NCBI RefSeq assembly: GCF_043944905.1
Contig: NZ_JBIMSN010000029.1
Coordinates: forward strand, 62,001-126,000
Length of the DNA: 64,000 bases
Origin: Antrihabitans spumae
GTDB taxonomy: Bacteria > Actinomycetota > Actinomycetes > Mycobacteriales > Mycobacteriaceae
Direction: 5' to 3'
The position numbers and the translations under genes were made by a program. Numbering within the stretch: the stretch's first letter is position 1; every line of letters begins with the position of its first letter. The notes under the pieces were generated by a model. It did no database searches. It saw only the letters and a list, made by a program, of their open reading frames with translations, and was not told where the DNA came from. Below, piece after piece: positions 8,128 to 17,235 of the stretch.

Positions 8128-9201
8128 ATGCGTGTCCTCGCCCTGCTCGGTCGACCTGCGACAGTCCTAGCCATCGTGCTTGCCGGCTTCTTTGTGACCA
8201 CTGCTGCACCGGCGTCGGCGTGTGCTTGCGGCGGCGTCGTGAGCACCGACCCTGCCGCTGCAGTGAACGGCGAAGCGGCGCTTGTGCATTGGGACGGTTC
8301 GATCGAGACCATCGTCATGCGTCTGACGCTGCAATCCAGTGGCGACAACGCCGCCCTCGTCATCCCGACGCCTGCGCCGGCCATGGTGACCGCTGGAAAG
8401 GCGTCGACTTTCGACGAATTGGAAGAACTGACCGCGACGCGCGTCCGAACCGAGTTGCAGTGGTGGGAAAGTCGCGAAACAAGCGGCGGGAGTGGCGAAT
8501 ACGACACCGCAGGCGCAAGTCCACCCGGCGGCGGACCCACGGTCCTGACGCAGGTGCAACTCGGTCCGCTCGAAGCAACGACACTTGCGGGCGGCGATGC
8601 GCCCGGCCTACAGAGCTGGCTGGCCACGAACGGTTACACGATGAAGCCCGAGGTGACGGCCTCGCTTGCGCCGTACATCGAGGAAGGCTGGGCTTTCGTC
8701 GCGATGCGGCTCACGAGCGACGTCCCGCTCGCCGGTGGCCTCGACCCCGTCACCTTGACGTTTCCGTCGACGCGCATGGTCTATCCGATGCGAATGTCCG
8801 TCGCGGCAGGCCGATCTCAGGAAGTCACCGTCTACACACTGTCCGAGCACCGTCAGCGGCGCAGCGACGCCGACGCTGACACCCAGAGTGTCGACACCGA
8901 GTTCGCCGGCCGAGTCGATGGCGTAAGCGATCCTGGGCTCGCCGAACTCGTCGGATCGGGTGCGTATTTGACCCGGTTGTCAACGTTCATCGGAGACCCG
9001 AAGCGGATCAGCTCCGATTTCGAGTTCTCGAACGCTGCGAGCGACGATGAATACGTTCGCTACCGCTACATCTCGCAGGACGTGCGGATATTCGGGTTCA
9101 TGGGCGGACCGTTCCTGGTCGCGGTCGGCACGTTCGTCCTGGTCGGTCTCGCGGTTCTCGGGTTCGCGCTCGTGCGAACAGGCCGGCTACGCCGGTCGTG
9201 A
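8128..9201 (+). CDS. DUF2330 domain-containing membrane-anchored protein
   Basis: A 357-residue exported protein. Residues 1-31 form a signal peptide ending ASACACGG, and a single C-terminal membrane segment (about residues 326-350, FLVAVGTFVLVGLAVLGFAL) is followed by a short basic tail. The body matches the uncharacterised DUF2330 family, with the Cys-rich start after the signal (CACGG) and the IPTPAPAM segment. It should sit outside the membrane, anchored by its C-terminus. Function is unknown. Its terminal codons TCG TGA are part of palindromic repeat copy 2. Confidence 0.82.
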   Translation: MRVLALLGRPATVLAIVLAGFFVTTAAPASACACGGVVSTDPAAAVNGEAALVHWDGSIETIVMRLTLQSSGDNAALVIPTPAPAMVTAGKASTFDELEELTATRVRTELQWWESRETSGGSGEYDTAGASPPGGGPTVLTQVQLGPLEATTLAGGDAPGLQSWLATNGYTMKPEVTASLAPYIEEGWAFVAMRLTSDVPLAGGLDPVTLTFPSTRMVYPMRMSVAAGRSQEVTVYTLSEHRQRRSDADADTQSVDTEFAGRVDGVSDPGLAELVGSGAYLTRLSTFIGDPKRISSDFEFSNAASDDEYVRYRYISQDVRIFGFMGGPFLVAVGTFVLVGLAVLGFALVRTGRLRRS

Positions 9202-9252
9202 GTCCTTTCGGAGGGTGGAACCTCCGAAAGGACTCACGAGGCGCGCAGCGCC
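9183..9252. repeat. Three-hairpin palindromic terminator element, copy 2
   Basis: The central hairpin has perfect 19-bp arms (9196-9214 and 9221-9239) around a 6-nt loop. On the left is CCGGC-TAC-GCCGG (9183-9195) and on the right GGCGC-GCA-GCGCC (9240-9252). The arms supply the TGA stops of the DUF2330 gene (+) and the HIT gene (-), each preceded by a Ser codon TCG. It is the best-formed of the three copies and a clear bidirectional terminator candidate. Confidence 0.85.
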
Positions 9253-9650
9253 CTACTGATCGACCCGGCGAGATAGTCCAGATCGGCACGACGCGGACTC
9301 GTCGGGCGGCCCCGCAGACCGAACCCGTCGCCACCTGTGCGGGGTATGACGTGCAGATGTACGTGAAATACCTCTTGACCTGCGGCGACCCCATCGGCGA
9401 GGAAGAAGTTGACGCCGTCACATGCGACTTCACTGGCCCGTAACGCAGCCGCCAGCCGCTGACCCACCTGAAACAGCTTGCCGCCGACCGCAGGATCGAG
9501 CTCTGCGAGGCTGCGCGCGGGCACCTTCGGGATCACCAGCAGATGGCCGGGTGTGAACGGCCGGATGTCCATAAACGCGAAGACGTCGTCGTCCTCGTAC
9601 AGCGGACTCACCGGCGCTCGACCAGCGAGGATGTCGTCGAATACGGTCAC
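9234..9650 (-). CDS. HIT family protein (histidine triad hydrolase)
   Basis: A 138-residue histidine-triad protein. The catalytic motif HVHLHVIPR is near residue 98, and the N-terminal segment DDVFAFMDIRPFTPGHLLVIPK is characteristic of the Hint-type branch that hydrolyses purine nucleoside phosphoramidates or related nucleotides. The GTG start is 6 bp after the purB stop on the same strand, so it is co-transcribed with purB. The stop lies within the palindromic terminator. Confidence 0.93.
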   Translation of the reverse strand: MTVFDDILAGRAPVSPLYEDDDVFAFMDIRPFTPGHLLVIPKVPARSLAELDPAVGGKLFQVGQRLAAALRASEVACDGVNFFLADGVAAGQEVFHVHLHVIPRTGGDGFGLRGRPTSPRRADLDYLAGSISRALRAS

Positions 9651-9656
9651 TGTCGC

Positions 9657-11078
9657 CTACAGAATCGGACTCGGCACGTATGCCGCTGCCGCCGGGTACT
9701 GCTCGGCCAGCTTCTGCACCGCCGCGACAACGGCCGAGACCTGCGCATCTGCCCCGCCGATGAACGCCGACTTGTCGGCCAGCGCGGCGTCGAGCCCGGC
9801 GCGGTCGAGCGGCAAACGATCGTCGCCGGCCAACCTGTCGAGTAGATCGGGTTCCCTACCCTGCTCACGCATCGCAAGCGCGACCGCGACGGCGTGTTCC
9901 TTGATCACTTCGTGCGCGGTCTCTCGACCGACACCGGTGCGGACCGCTGCCATGAGGATCCGGGTCGTTGCAAGGAACGGCAGGTACCGGTCCAGCTCAC
10001 GCGAGATCACCGCGGGGTAGGCACCGAATTCGGCAAGGACGGTCAGGAACGTCTCCATCAGACCGTCGATCGCGAAGAACGAGTCCGGCAGCGCAACCCG
10101 CCGCACGACCGAGCAAAATACGTCGCCTTCGTTCCACTGCGCGCCTGCGAGTTCGGCTGCCATCGAGCCGTAACCGCGCAGAATTACCTGCAGACCGTTG
10201 ACGCGCTCGCACGAACGGGTGTTCATCTTGTGCGGCATCGCCGACGACCCGACCTGACCCGGCTGGAAGCCTTCGGTCACCAGCTCGTGGCCTGCCATCA
10301 GGCGAATCGTGTGTGCAAGCGACGACGGACCCGCGGCGACCTGAACCAGCGCGGAGACGACGTCATGATCGAGCGAGCGCGGATAGACCTGTCCGACGCT
10401 GGTGAACACGTGGGAGAACCCGAGGTGCGTCGCAATCTTCTGCTCCAGCGCATCCAGTTTCGCGGCGTCGCCTCCGACGAGGTCGAGCATGTCTTGCGAG
10501 GTACCCATCGGGCCCTTGATGCCACGAAGCGGGTACCGAGCGATGAGCTCTTCCAACCGCGTCAACGCGACCAGCAATTCGTCGGCAGCGGATGCGAAGC
10601 GCTTACCGAGTGTGGTCGCCTGGGCAGCGACGTTGTGCGAGCGGCCAGCCATGACGAGCGGCGAATACTCGGCCGCACGTTCGGCCAGACGCGCTGCAAC
10701 GGCGACACCGTGCGCGTGGACATGCTCGAGCGAGAGCCGAATTTGGAGTTGCTCGACGTTCTCTGTCAGGTCGCGGCTGGTCATGCCTTTGTGGACCTGC
10801 TCGTGTCCGGCGAGAGCGTTGAACTCCTCGATCCGCGCCTTCACATCGTGGCGCGTCACCCGCTCGCGCGCGGCGATGGACGCGAGGTCGACATTTTCGA
10901 GCACCCGTTCGTAATCCGCGATCGCGTCGGCAGGCACATCGACGCCGAGGTCGGCCTGCGCGCGCAGAACTTCGAGCCAGAGGCGACGCTCCAGAACGAT
11001 TTTGTATTCGGGCGACCACAGCCGCACCAATTCGGGGCTGGCGTACCGGTTGGCTAAAACGTTCGGGATGTTGCTCAC
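9657..11078 (-). CDS. purB: Adenylosuccinate lyase
   Basis: A 473-residue lyase of the fumarase/aspartase superfamily that removes fumarate from SAICAR and adenylosuccinate. The signature loop GSSAMPHKMN is near residue 282, and GMTSRDLTENVEQLQ is near residue 93. The start is GTG at 11078. It is followed after 6 bp by the HIT gene; the upstream TetR gene on the same strand ends 42 bp before it. Confidence 0.96.
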   Translation of the reverse strand: MSNIPNVLANRYASPELVRLWSPEYKIVLERRLWLEVLRAQADLGVDVPADAIADYERVLENVDLASIAARERVTRHDVKARIEEFNALAGHEQVHKGMTSRDLTENVEQLQIRLSLEHVHAHGVAVAARLAERAAEYSPLVMAGRSHNVAAQATTLGKRFASAADELLVALTRLEELIARYPLRGIKGPMGTSQDMLDLVGGDAAKLDALEQKIATHLGFSHVFTSVGQVYPRSLDHDVVSALVQVAAGPSSLAHTIRLMAGHELVTEGFQPGQVGSSAMPHKMNTRSCERVNGLQVILRGYGSMAAELAGAQWNEGDVFCSVVRRVALPDSFFAIDGLMETFLTVLAEFGAYPAVISRELDRYLPFLATTRILMAAVRTGVGRETAHEVIKEHAVAVALAMREQGREPDLLDRLAGDDRLPLDRAGLDAALADKSAFIGGADAQVSAVVAAVQKLAEQYPAAAAYVPSPIL

Positions 11079-11120
11079 GAAAGGCCAGTCTACGGACTCG
11101 CAGCCGACGCTCGACGCGCT

Positions 11121-11732
11121 CTACCGCTGTACAGGCGGCGCGACGATATCGATCACGTCGAGGAGCGCGCTCCGAGCCATCACACGCGGGTCCGGGTCGG
11201 GTTCGCTGAACGCACAGACAACAGCGCCGTCGACGATGGCGACCAGTCGCCGCAACTGCTCCTGCCGACACGCGCGCCCGGACCGGCGGAGAACGTCGGC
11301 GAGCAGATCGTCGAGTTGCGCACGTAGCCGAACCTGAACGTCGCGCACCTCGGGATGACGTGCCGATGCCACGGATCGTTCGTATCGAACGATCAACTGT
11401 TCGCGCGAGCTCGGATCGGGCCCCTCCGGGCCGACGAGCAGGTCGACGATCAGATCAACGGTCGATTCGGCTCCCCTGCGACGATGGGAAACCTCGGCGA
11501 CTCGGTCGCGCATCAGCGACAACTCGGCGCTACCGGTGTGTTCCACCGCCCGCGCGATGAGGTCTTCGAGCGATGCGAAGTAGTACGTCGTCGATGCGAG
11601 CGGGAGGTCGGCGCGCGTGGCTACCGATCGGTGCCTGACCGCATCGAAACCACCCTCGAGCAAAAGCTCAGCAGCGGCCGCGACCAACGCCTGGCGACGA
11701 CGTTCGCCTTTGGGTGTCGTCGCTGTGGTCAC
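11121..11732 (-). CDS. TetR family transcriptional regulator
   Basis: A 203-residue TetR-type regulator with the DNA-binding part at about residues 10-55 (GGFDAVRHRSVATRADL, then STTYYFASLEDL). I chose the GTG at 11732, which gives MTTATTPKGERRRQ and a normal N-terminus; the frame stays open further but contains unlikely sequence. It lies 74 bp after the aminotransferase gene and 42 bp before purB on the same strand. The target and ligand are unknown. Confidence 0.85.
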   Translation of the reverse strand: MTTATTPKGERRRQALVAAAAELLLEGGFDAVRHRSVATRADLPLASTTYYFASLEDLIARAVEHTGSAELSLMRDRVAEVSHRRRGAESTVDLIVDLLVGPEGPDPSSREQLIVRYERSVASARHPEVRDVQVRLRAQLDDLLADVLRRSGRACRQEQLRRLVAIVDGAVVCAFSEPDPDPRVMARSALLDVIDIVAPPVQR

Positions 11733-11806
11733 CTGGCTATGGTGCCAGCACGGCACGTTCCATCCATACGAAATGAGCAAGGCCGACTGGAACGCGTTCT
11801 GCGTTT

Positions 11807-12964
11807 CTACAGGCTCTGCAACCGCTGCAACGCTTCCGCTATCTCCGCCGTCGCGCCTGCAAACGAAAACCGAACGGTACGAGTACCTCTCGCTGTGTCG
11901 AAGTCGACGCCGGGGGCCAGCGCAACGCCGGTTTCGGCGAGCACGTCGCGACACCACGTCGTCGAATCGTCGGTGAGATGGCCGATGTGGGCGTAGACGT
12001 AGAACGCGCCGTCGGCCGGTGCCAGTTCGGTGATGCCGAGCTGTGGCAATCCGGTCAGAAGGAGCTCACGGTTGACGCTGTAGCGCCGCACGTGGGAGTC
12101 CAACTCCGCCTTCGATTCTGCAGTGAAGGCCGGTATGGCCGCGTACTGCGATATCGCGGGCGGGCAGACGGTCATGTTCGACGCCAATCGCTGCAACGCG
12201 CGGCGCAGACCCGGCGGCACCAACATCCAGCCGAGCCGCCAGCCCGTCATCGAGAAGTACTTCGACACCGATCCGATAACCACCGATTCGCGCGAGGTCT
12301 CCCATGCCGACGACGTCGTCACGTCGTCGCCGTAGGTGATGCCGTGGTAGATCTCGTCGGAAATCAGCAGGGTGCCGTGTTCATCGCACCAGCGGGCGAT
12401 CAGAGCGAGTTCGAGCGGATCGATCACGGTGCCGGTCGGATTCGCTGGACTCGCGACGATCAGACCGGCGGGCGGTGACGGGAGCGCCTCGAGCATCGCC
12501 ACCGTCGGCTGGAATCTCACTTCGGGTCCGCAGTCGAGTTCGACAACTCGACAGCCAAGTGCGGCAAGGGTATTCCGATACGCGGGGTAACCAGGACTGG
12601 CTACGACGACGGTGTCGCCGAGGTCGAAGGCAGCGAGAAAGATGAGCGTGAACGCGCCCGACGATCCGGTTGTCACCACGACGTCCTCTGCGTCGACGGT
12701 GACGCCGGAAACCTGACGATGGTGTGCGGCGATGGCGGATCGAAGCGGCTCGATGCCGAATGTCTCGGTGTAGCCGAGCAACTCGGCGTCCAACGCCGCG
12801 CGAGTCGCGCGCAACACCGGCGCAGGAGCCGACGTGGACGGTTGTCCCGCGGCAAGCGATAGCACATCGCCGTGAGTCCGAGCCCGTTCGGTCGCGGCCT
12901 TCAAGACATCCATGACGTGAAACGGTTCGACTTGGGACCGCAGCGATTCGGAGCGCACCTCCAC
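11807..12964 (-). CDS. Pyridoxal phosphate-dependent aminotransferase, class I/II
   Basis: A 385-residue fold-type I aminotransferase. SLAAGQPSTSAP is near residue 36, the Tyr/Asn binding region ASPANPTG is near residue 173, and the PLP lysine lies in GSVSKYFSMTGWRLGW near residue 228. The motif set resembles aspartate/aromatic or alanine-type aminotransferases used in amino acid metabolism; the substrate is not resolved. It is first in a minus-strand run with the TetR gene and purB, with its ATG at 12964. Confidence 0.9.
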   Translation of the reverse strand: MEVRSESLRSQVEPFHVMDVLKAATERARTHGDVLSLAAGQPSTSAPAPVLRATRAALDAELLGYTETFGIEPLRSAIAAHHRQVSGVTVDAEDVVVTTGSSGAFTLIFLAAFDLGDTVVVASPGYPAYRNTLAALGCRVVELDCGPEVRFQPTVAMLEALPSPPAGLIVASPANPTGTVIDPLELALIARWCDEHGTLLISDEIYHGITYGDDVTTSSAWETSRESVVIGSVSKYFSMTGWRLGWMLVPPGLRRALQRLASNMTVCPPAISQYAAIPAFTAESKAELDSHVRRYSVNRELLLTGLPQLGITELAPADGAFYVYAHIGHLTDDSTTWCRDVLAETGVALAPGVDFDTARGTRTVRFSFAGATAEIAEALQRLQSL

Positions 12965-13111
12965 GACGCTAGCTGGCCTTGCACTACAACCCGGTATCGA
13001 CTTGGACCGAACCTCTCTTGGGGTATTTCACGACTGTTATGGTCGCGTACAGATGCCCGGGTCGGTCAAAGCCGCACGGGCACACGAACACGTACGACCG
13101 AAGGACGATGG

Positions 13112-13885
13112 TTGCTGGGCTTGGTGGGCCGAACCCGCGCGCTTGTCGTGGTATTGGCTGCCGCGGCACTATTCGTCGCCTCCGATACGTCCCATCTCGA
13201 CGTCACCCCCCGCTCCACGACCTCGCCCGATGTGGCACCTGCGGTGTTTGCGCGTAGCGCCGAGGTCGAACCACTCGACCTCGATCACGACATCGAATTG
13301 CTGTCCACACCAGGCTCCGACCTGTCGTACCTGAAGCAGATCGCAAAAGGTGAACGGATCCGCGAGCAGAAGGTTGTCGCCATCGCAGCGGCGGCAACGC
13401 TCGAACGAGCAAAGCGTGAAGCAGCTGCTGCAGTTGCAGGCGAATACCAGCCGTGGATGTCCGGTTCGGGTGGAACCGGTTCGGTACTGCCCGGCGTCGG
13501 TGGGTACACCCTGCCTGCGCGTGGGGTGTTCACATCGGGATTCGGCGCCCGCTGGGGCGCCATGCACGCAGGCATCGACATCGCCGGACCGATCGGCACG
13601 CCGATCTACTCGGTCTCCAACGGCACGGTCATCGACGCAGGTCCGGCCGCGGGATTCGGGCTGTGGGTGCGCATTCGCCACGACGACGGTGCCGTCACCG
13701 TCTACGGCCACCTGTACGACTTCTTCGTGTCCGTCGGCGAGCGGGTGCCCGCCGGGATGCAGATCGCGCGGATGGGCAACCGCGGCGATTCGACCGGGCC
13801 GCACCTGCACTTCGAAGTGATCATGGACGGCCAACACGTGGACCCGCAGCGCTGGTTGGCCTTGCACGGGATGCGGGTCGGCTAG
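13112..13885 (+). CDS. M23 family metallopeptidase (LytM-type), exported
   Basis: A protein of about 257 residues with an N-terminal hydrophobic export segment (RALVVVLAAAALFVA). A helical stretch (about residues 70-110) leads to a C-terminal LytM domain. The zinc motif HAGIDIAG is near residue 151 and HLHFEV near residue 231, so the zinc ligands are intact. It probably cuts peptidoglycan cross-links outside the membrane. I propose the TTG at 13112, with AAGGA six bases upstream; a GTG at 13124 is the alternative. It stands alone between divergent and convergent neighbours. Confidence 0.83.
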   Translation: MLGLVGRTRALVVVLAAAALFVASDTSHLDVTPRSTTSPDVAPAVFARSAEVEPLDLDHDIELLSTPGSDLSYLKQIAKGERIREQKVVAIAAAATLERAKREAAAAVAGEYQPWMSGSGGTGSVLPGVGGYTLPARGVFTSGFGARWGAMHAGIDIAGPIGTPIYSVSNGTVIDAGPAAGFGLWVRIRHDDGAVTVYGHLYDFFVSVGERVPAGMQIARMGNRGDSTGPHLHFEVIMDGQHVDPQRWLALHGMRVG

Positions 13886-13950
13886 CAGGTACGGCGTCAG
13901 GGGCACCCTGACCTCGCTCGACGGTGTGAGTGGACCACCCACACCACGGA

Positions 13951-15204
13951 TCAGATGCTGATGCGGCCCTCGACGGCAGCCAAACCGATGTCGGTCCGGA
14001 AATGCCCGCCCGCCAGCCTGATGGCTGCCAACGTCTCGTAAGCATAAGCACGCGCGCCTGCAAGGTCGGTCCCGACACCGACAACACTGAGCACCCGGCC
14101 ACCCGACGAAATCAACGCACCGTCGTCCCGCTTGGCAGTCCCTGCATGCAGCACCTCGTCGCCGTCGGCGCCGGTGATCACGTCGCCGGAGCGTGGGCGC
14201 CCCGGATAGTTCTCTGCCGCAAGCACAACCGTCACCGCGGCCCCGTCCCGCCACTGCAGCGGACCGACAGAATCCAACGTTCCCGTCGCGGTCGCCTTCA
14301 GCAACTCACCGAACGGACTTTCCAGTAGTGCCAGCACGGCCTGCGTTTCCGGATCGCCGAAGCGGCAGTTGAATTCGATCACGGTCGGGCCTTCGGAATC
14401 GATCGCAAGACCCGCGTAGAGCAGCCCGGAGAACGGGCAGCCGCGCCGCACCATTTCCGAGGCGACCGGACGAGCGACCTCGTCGACGATGCGCGCGACC
14501 ATCGCTGCGGGCAACCACGGCAGGGGTGTGTAGGCGCCCATACCGCCGGTGTTGGGCCCGGTATCGCCGTCGCCGACGCGTTTGTGGTCTTGCGCGGGTA
14601 GCAACGGGACGACGGTCTCCCCGTCGACCAGGCAGAACAGCGACACCTCGGGGCCGGACAGAAACGATTCGAGCAGTACCGGATGCCCACGCTCGAGGAG
14701 TTCGGCGGCGTGATCCCGTGCGGCGCGGCGGTCGGCGGTGACGACGACACCCTTGCCAGCGGCGAGGCCGTCGTCCTTCACGACCCACGTCGGCCCGAAC
14801 CGGTCGAGGGCAGCGTCGAGCTCCGCCGGGGTGTCGACGATCTCGCTGAGGGCGGTCCGCACGCCGGCCGCGGCCATCACGTCCTTGGCAAATGCCTTCG
14901 AACCTTCGATACGAGCGGCCGCTGCCGATGGTCCGAAGGTTGCAATACCAGCAGCACGGACGGCATCCGCAACGCCGAGCACAAGGGGAACCTCGGGACC
15001 GATGACGACGAGGTCCGCAGCGATCTTCGTTACCAGCGCAACGACGTCCTCCGCGGACGACGCGTTCACCTGATGCAGGGTCGCGGCAGACGCGATACCA
15101 GCGTTGCCGGGTGCACAGTGGACCTCGGACACACCAGGGTCGCGCCCGAGGGCAAGTGCCAAGGCATGTTCACGAGCTCCGGAGCCGATGACGAGTACGC
15201 GCAC
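13951..15204 (-). CDS. purD: Phosphoribosylamine-glycine ligase (GAR synthetase)
   Basis: A 417-residue ATP-grasp ligase that joins glycine and phosphoribosylamine in purine biosynthesis. Features are the N-terminal motif VIGSGAREHALA, the segment APGNAGIA at about residues 31-38, the ATP-grasp loop KDDGLAAGKGV near residue 143 and the metal site EFNCRFGDPETQ near residue 281. The start is GTG at 15204. It is separated by 51 bp from the glycosyltransferase gene upstream on the same strand. Confidence 0.96.
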   Translation of the reverse strand: MRVLVIGSGAREHALALALGRDPGVSEVHCAPGNAGIASAATLHQVNASSAEDVVALVTKIAADLVVIGPEVPLVLGVADAVRAAGIATFGPSAAAARIEGSKAFAKDVMAAAGVRTALSEIVDTPAELDAALDRFGPTWVVKDDGLAAGKGVVVTADRRAARDHAAELLERGHPVLLESFLSGPEVSLFCLVDGETVVPLLPAQDHKRVGDGDTGPNTGGMGAYTPLPWLPAAMVARIVDEVARPVASEMVRRGCPFSGLLYAGLAIDSEGPTVIEFNCRFGDPETQAVLALLESPFGELLKATATGTLDSVGPLQWRDGAAVTVVLAAENYPGRPRSGDVITGADGDEVLHAGTAKRDDGALISSGGRVLSVVGVGTDLAGARAYAYETLAAIRLAGGHFRTDIGLAAVEGRISI

Positions 15205-15255
15205 GATCAGTCAGCCTAATCTGCGCGCACCCGGTGCGTCGAAACGCTCGGATCG

Positions 15256-17235
15256 TCAGCTGCCCGCTTTGGGCTTGGTCAGGTCGTAGACGGTCACGCC
15301 GTCCACCTGTGCCGAGGCGAAGTTCGATTCGACCCAGTCCGAGATCAGCGCCGATCCGCCGGACCCCGACCCACGCATTCTCTCCATGCCGCTCGCGATG
15401 AAGTAGTGCACTTTCCCGTCGGTCACGTCCCGCTCGAACTGCTGCAAGGTCGGCGAAGGATCCGTCCCGTTGAAACCACCGATCGGCATGACAGGAAAGC
15501 CCGTTGCCAGTTGATATCCCGCGGCACTGTTGGCACCGATGGTCGCGGCCATCCAGGTGTAGGACTCCGCTCCCCGTTCCAGCAGTTCGACCACCTCGGG
15601 GCCGGGCGTGCTGCCCTTCAACAGACCACCGCCAGGTCCGCCTCCCATCGCCTCGACAGCGTTGGCCAGCCATTCGGGTATCCCTCCGCCGAGTTGCCCC
15701 GCTTCGCCCGGCCCCTGACCACGATGGCGGCCACCGAACATGTCGCCCCCACTCGGTGACGGGCCCGCGGATACCAGCGAACCCACCCTCGGCCGCGATA
15801 TCGTCTCCGCCGCATACGCCGCCGGACCCGCAAGAGCGACGAACAACGCTGCGACGACGCCGACGACCGCAATCCGACGCGACAGCGCGATCGGGACGAG
15901 CAGCGCGACGGCCGCAAGAATCGCAGTGGCGGCAATCGCCCAACGCAGCCACGGTAGGAAATCCTCTGTACGGCCGAGCAAGATCCAGGCCGTGACCGCC
16001 GTAGCCACGACCACGATTCCGAGAGCTGTTCGTACCCAGATCTTTTCACGACTTCGCCAGGCAACCACCGCTCCCGACCCGACCAAGGCGGCAACCGCAG
16101 GTGCTAGCGCGACCGTGTAGTACGAGTGGAAGATCCCCGCCATATAGCTGAAGACACCACCCGTCACCACAAGCCAGCCACCCCAGACGATGAACGACGC
16201 GCGCTGCGGATCCATCCGAGCTGCTCTGCCCCGCAGTGCAATTCCCACGACGAGCAGCAATAGGGCGGCGGGGAGCAACCAGGCGATCTGGCCACCCTGA
16301 GCGGGACCGAACATCCGAGTCAACCCGGACGAGCCCCACATCTTGCCGCCACCGTGCTCGGCGAATTCCTCGGCGAACTGCCCGCCGGCCGGGCCGCCGC
16401 CGACGCTGCCACGCTCGTTGCCGTCGATCCGGCCGAGGCCGTTGTAGCCGAGCGTCAACTCGACGATCGAATTGTTCTGCGAGCCACCGATCCACGGTCG
16501 CGACGAAGCAGGCCACAATTCGACAAGTAACAACCATGACCCAGCCGTGGCAACCAACGCTCCACCCGCAGCGAGCAAGTGAACGATCCGTTTGCCGAGC
16601 TTCGGCGGCCCTGCGAGCAAGTACGTCAACGCAAGTGGCGGCACCACCAACATCACCGCCAACTGCTTCGTCAAAAAGCCGAGGCCGACCAACACTCCCG
16701 TCGCAACGAGCCACCGCATCCTGCCGTCTTCGACTCCACGCAGCAATGCCCACACCGCTGCGATCATCAGGAACACCAGCAGCGCATCGGGATTGTTGAA
16801 GCGGAACATCAGCACGACAACCGGTGTCACCGCTAGTACCAACCCGGCAAGCAGGCCTGCCGCAGCGCCGAAATACTTGCGCACGGTCGCCCACAACAGC
16901 GCGACCGAGGCGACGCCGAGAAGGGCCTGTGGCACCAGGATCGACCAGCTACTCAACCCGAAGATGCGGATCGACAACGCCATCAACCACAGCGACGCAG
17001 GCGGTTTGTCGACGGTGATCGAGTTCGCCGCATCCGACGATCCGAACAGAAATGCCTTCCACGACACCGAGCCTGCTTGCGCCGCAGCAGAATAGAAGGA
17101 GTTCGCCCAGCCTGCAGCCCCGAGCCCCCACACGTAGGCGATCAGGGTGGCCACCAGTAGCGCAGCGAGTGCCCCTAGCTCCCAAGGCTTCCGAGAGTCC
17201 GGCTGCGCGACGGGACTAGTTTCAGTCGCTCTCAT
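15256..17235 (-). CDS. Polytopic membrane glycosyltransferase (GT39/ArnT-like)
   Basis: A 659-residue integral membrane glycosyltransferase with about ten or more hydrophobic segments in the first 500 residues and a Gly-rich extracytoplasmic C-terminal domain. The first loop has the acidic ITVDKPPASLW motif (about residues 65-75), the signature of polyprenyl-phosphate-sugar dependent transferases. The ATG at 17235 is supported by an ATGA overlap with the upstream GT2-GtrA gene. That neighbour probably makes the lipid-linked sugar donor used by this enzyme for an envelope glycan or protein. The sugar and acceptor are unknown. Confidence 0.88.
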   Translation of the reverse strand: MRATETSPVAQPDSRKPWELGALAALLVATLIAYVWGLGAAGWANSFYSAAAQAGSVSWKAFLFGSSDAANSITVDKPPASLWLMALSIRIFGLSSWSILVPQALLGVASVALLWATVRKYFGAAAGLLAGLVLAVTPVVVLMFRFNNPDALLVFLMIAAVWALLRGVEDGRMRWLVATGVLVGLGFLTKQLAVMLVVPPLALTYLLAGPPKLGKRIVHLLAAGGALVATAGSWLLLVELWPASSRPWIGGSQNNSIVELTLGYNGLGRIDGNERGSVGGGPAGGQFAEEFAEHGGGKMWGSSGLTRMFGPAQGGQIAWLLPAALLLLVVGIALRGRAARMDPQRASFIVWGGWLVVTGGVFSYMAGIFHSYYTVALAPAVAALVGSGAVVAWRSREKIWVRTALGIVVVATAVTAWILLGRTEDFLPWLRWAIAATAILAAVALLVPIALSRRIAVVGVVAALFVALAGPAAYAAETISRPRVGSLVSAGPSPSGGDMFGGRHRGQGPGEAGQLGGGIPEWLANAVEAMGGGPGGGLLKGSTPGPEVVELLERGAESYTWMAATIGANSAAGYQLATGFPVMPIGGFNGTDPSPTLQQFERDVTDGKVHYFIASGMERMRGSGSGGSALISDWVESNFASAQVDGVTVYDLTKPKAGS

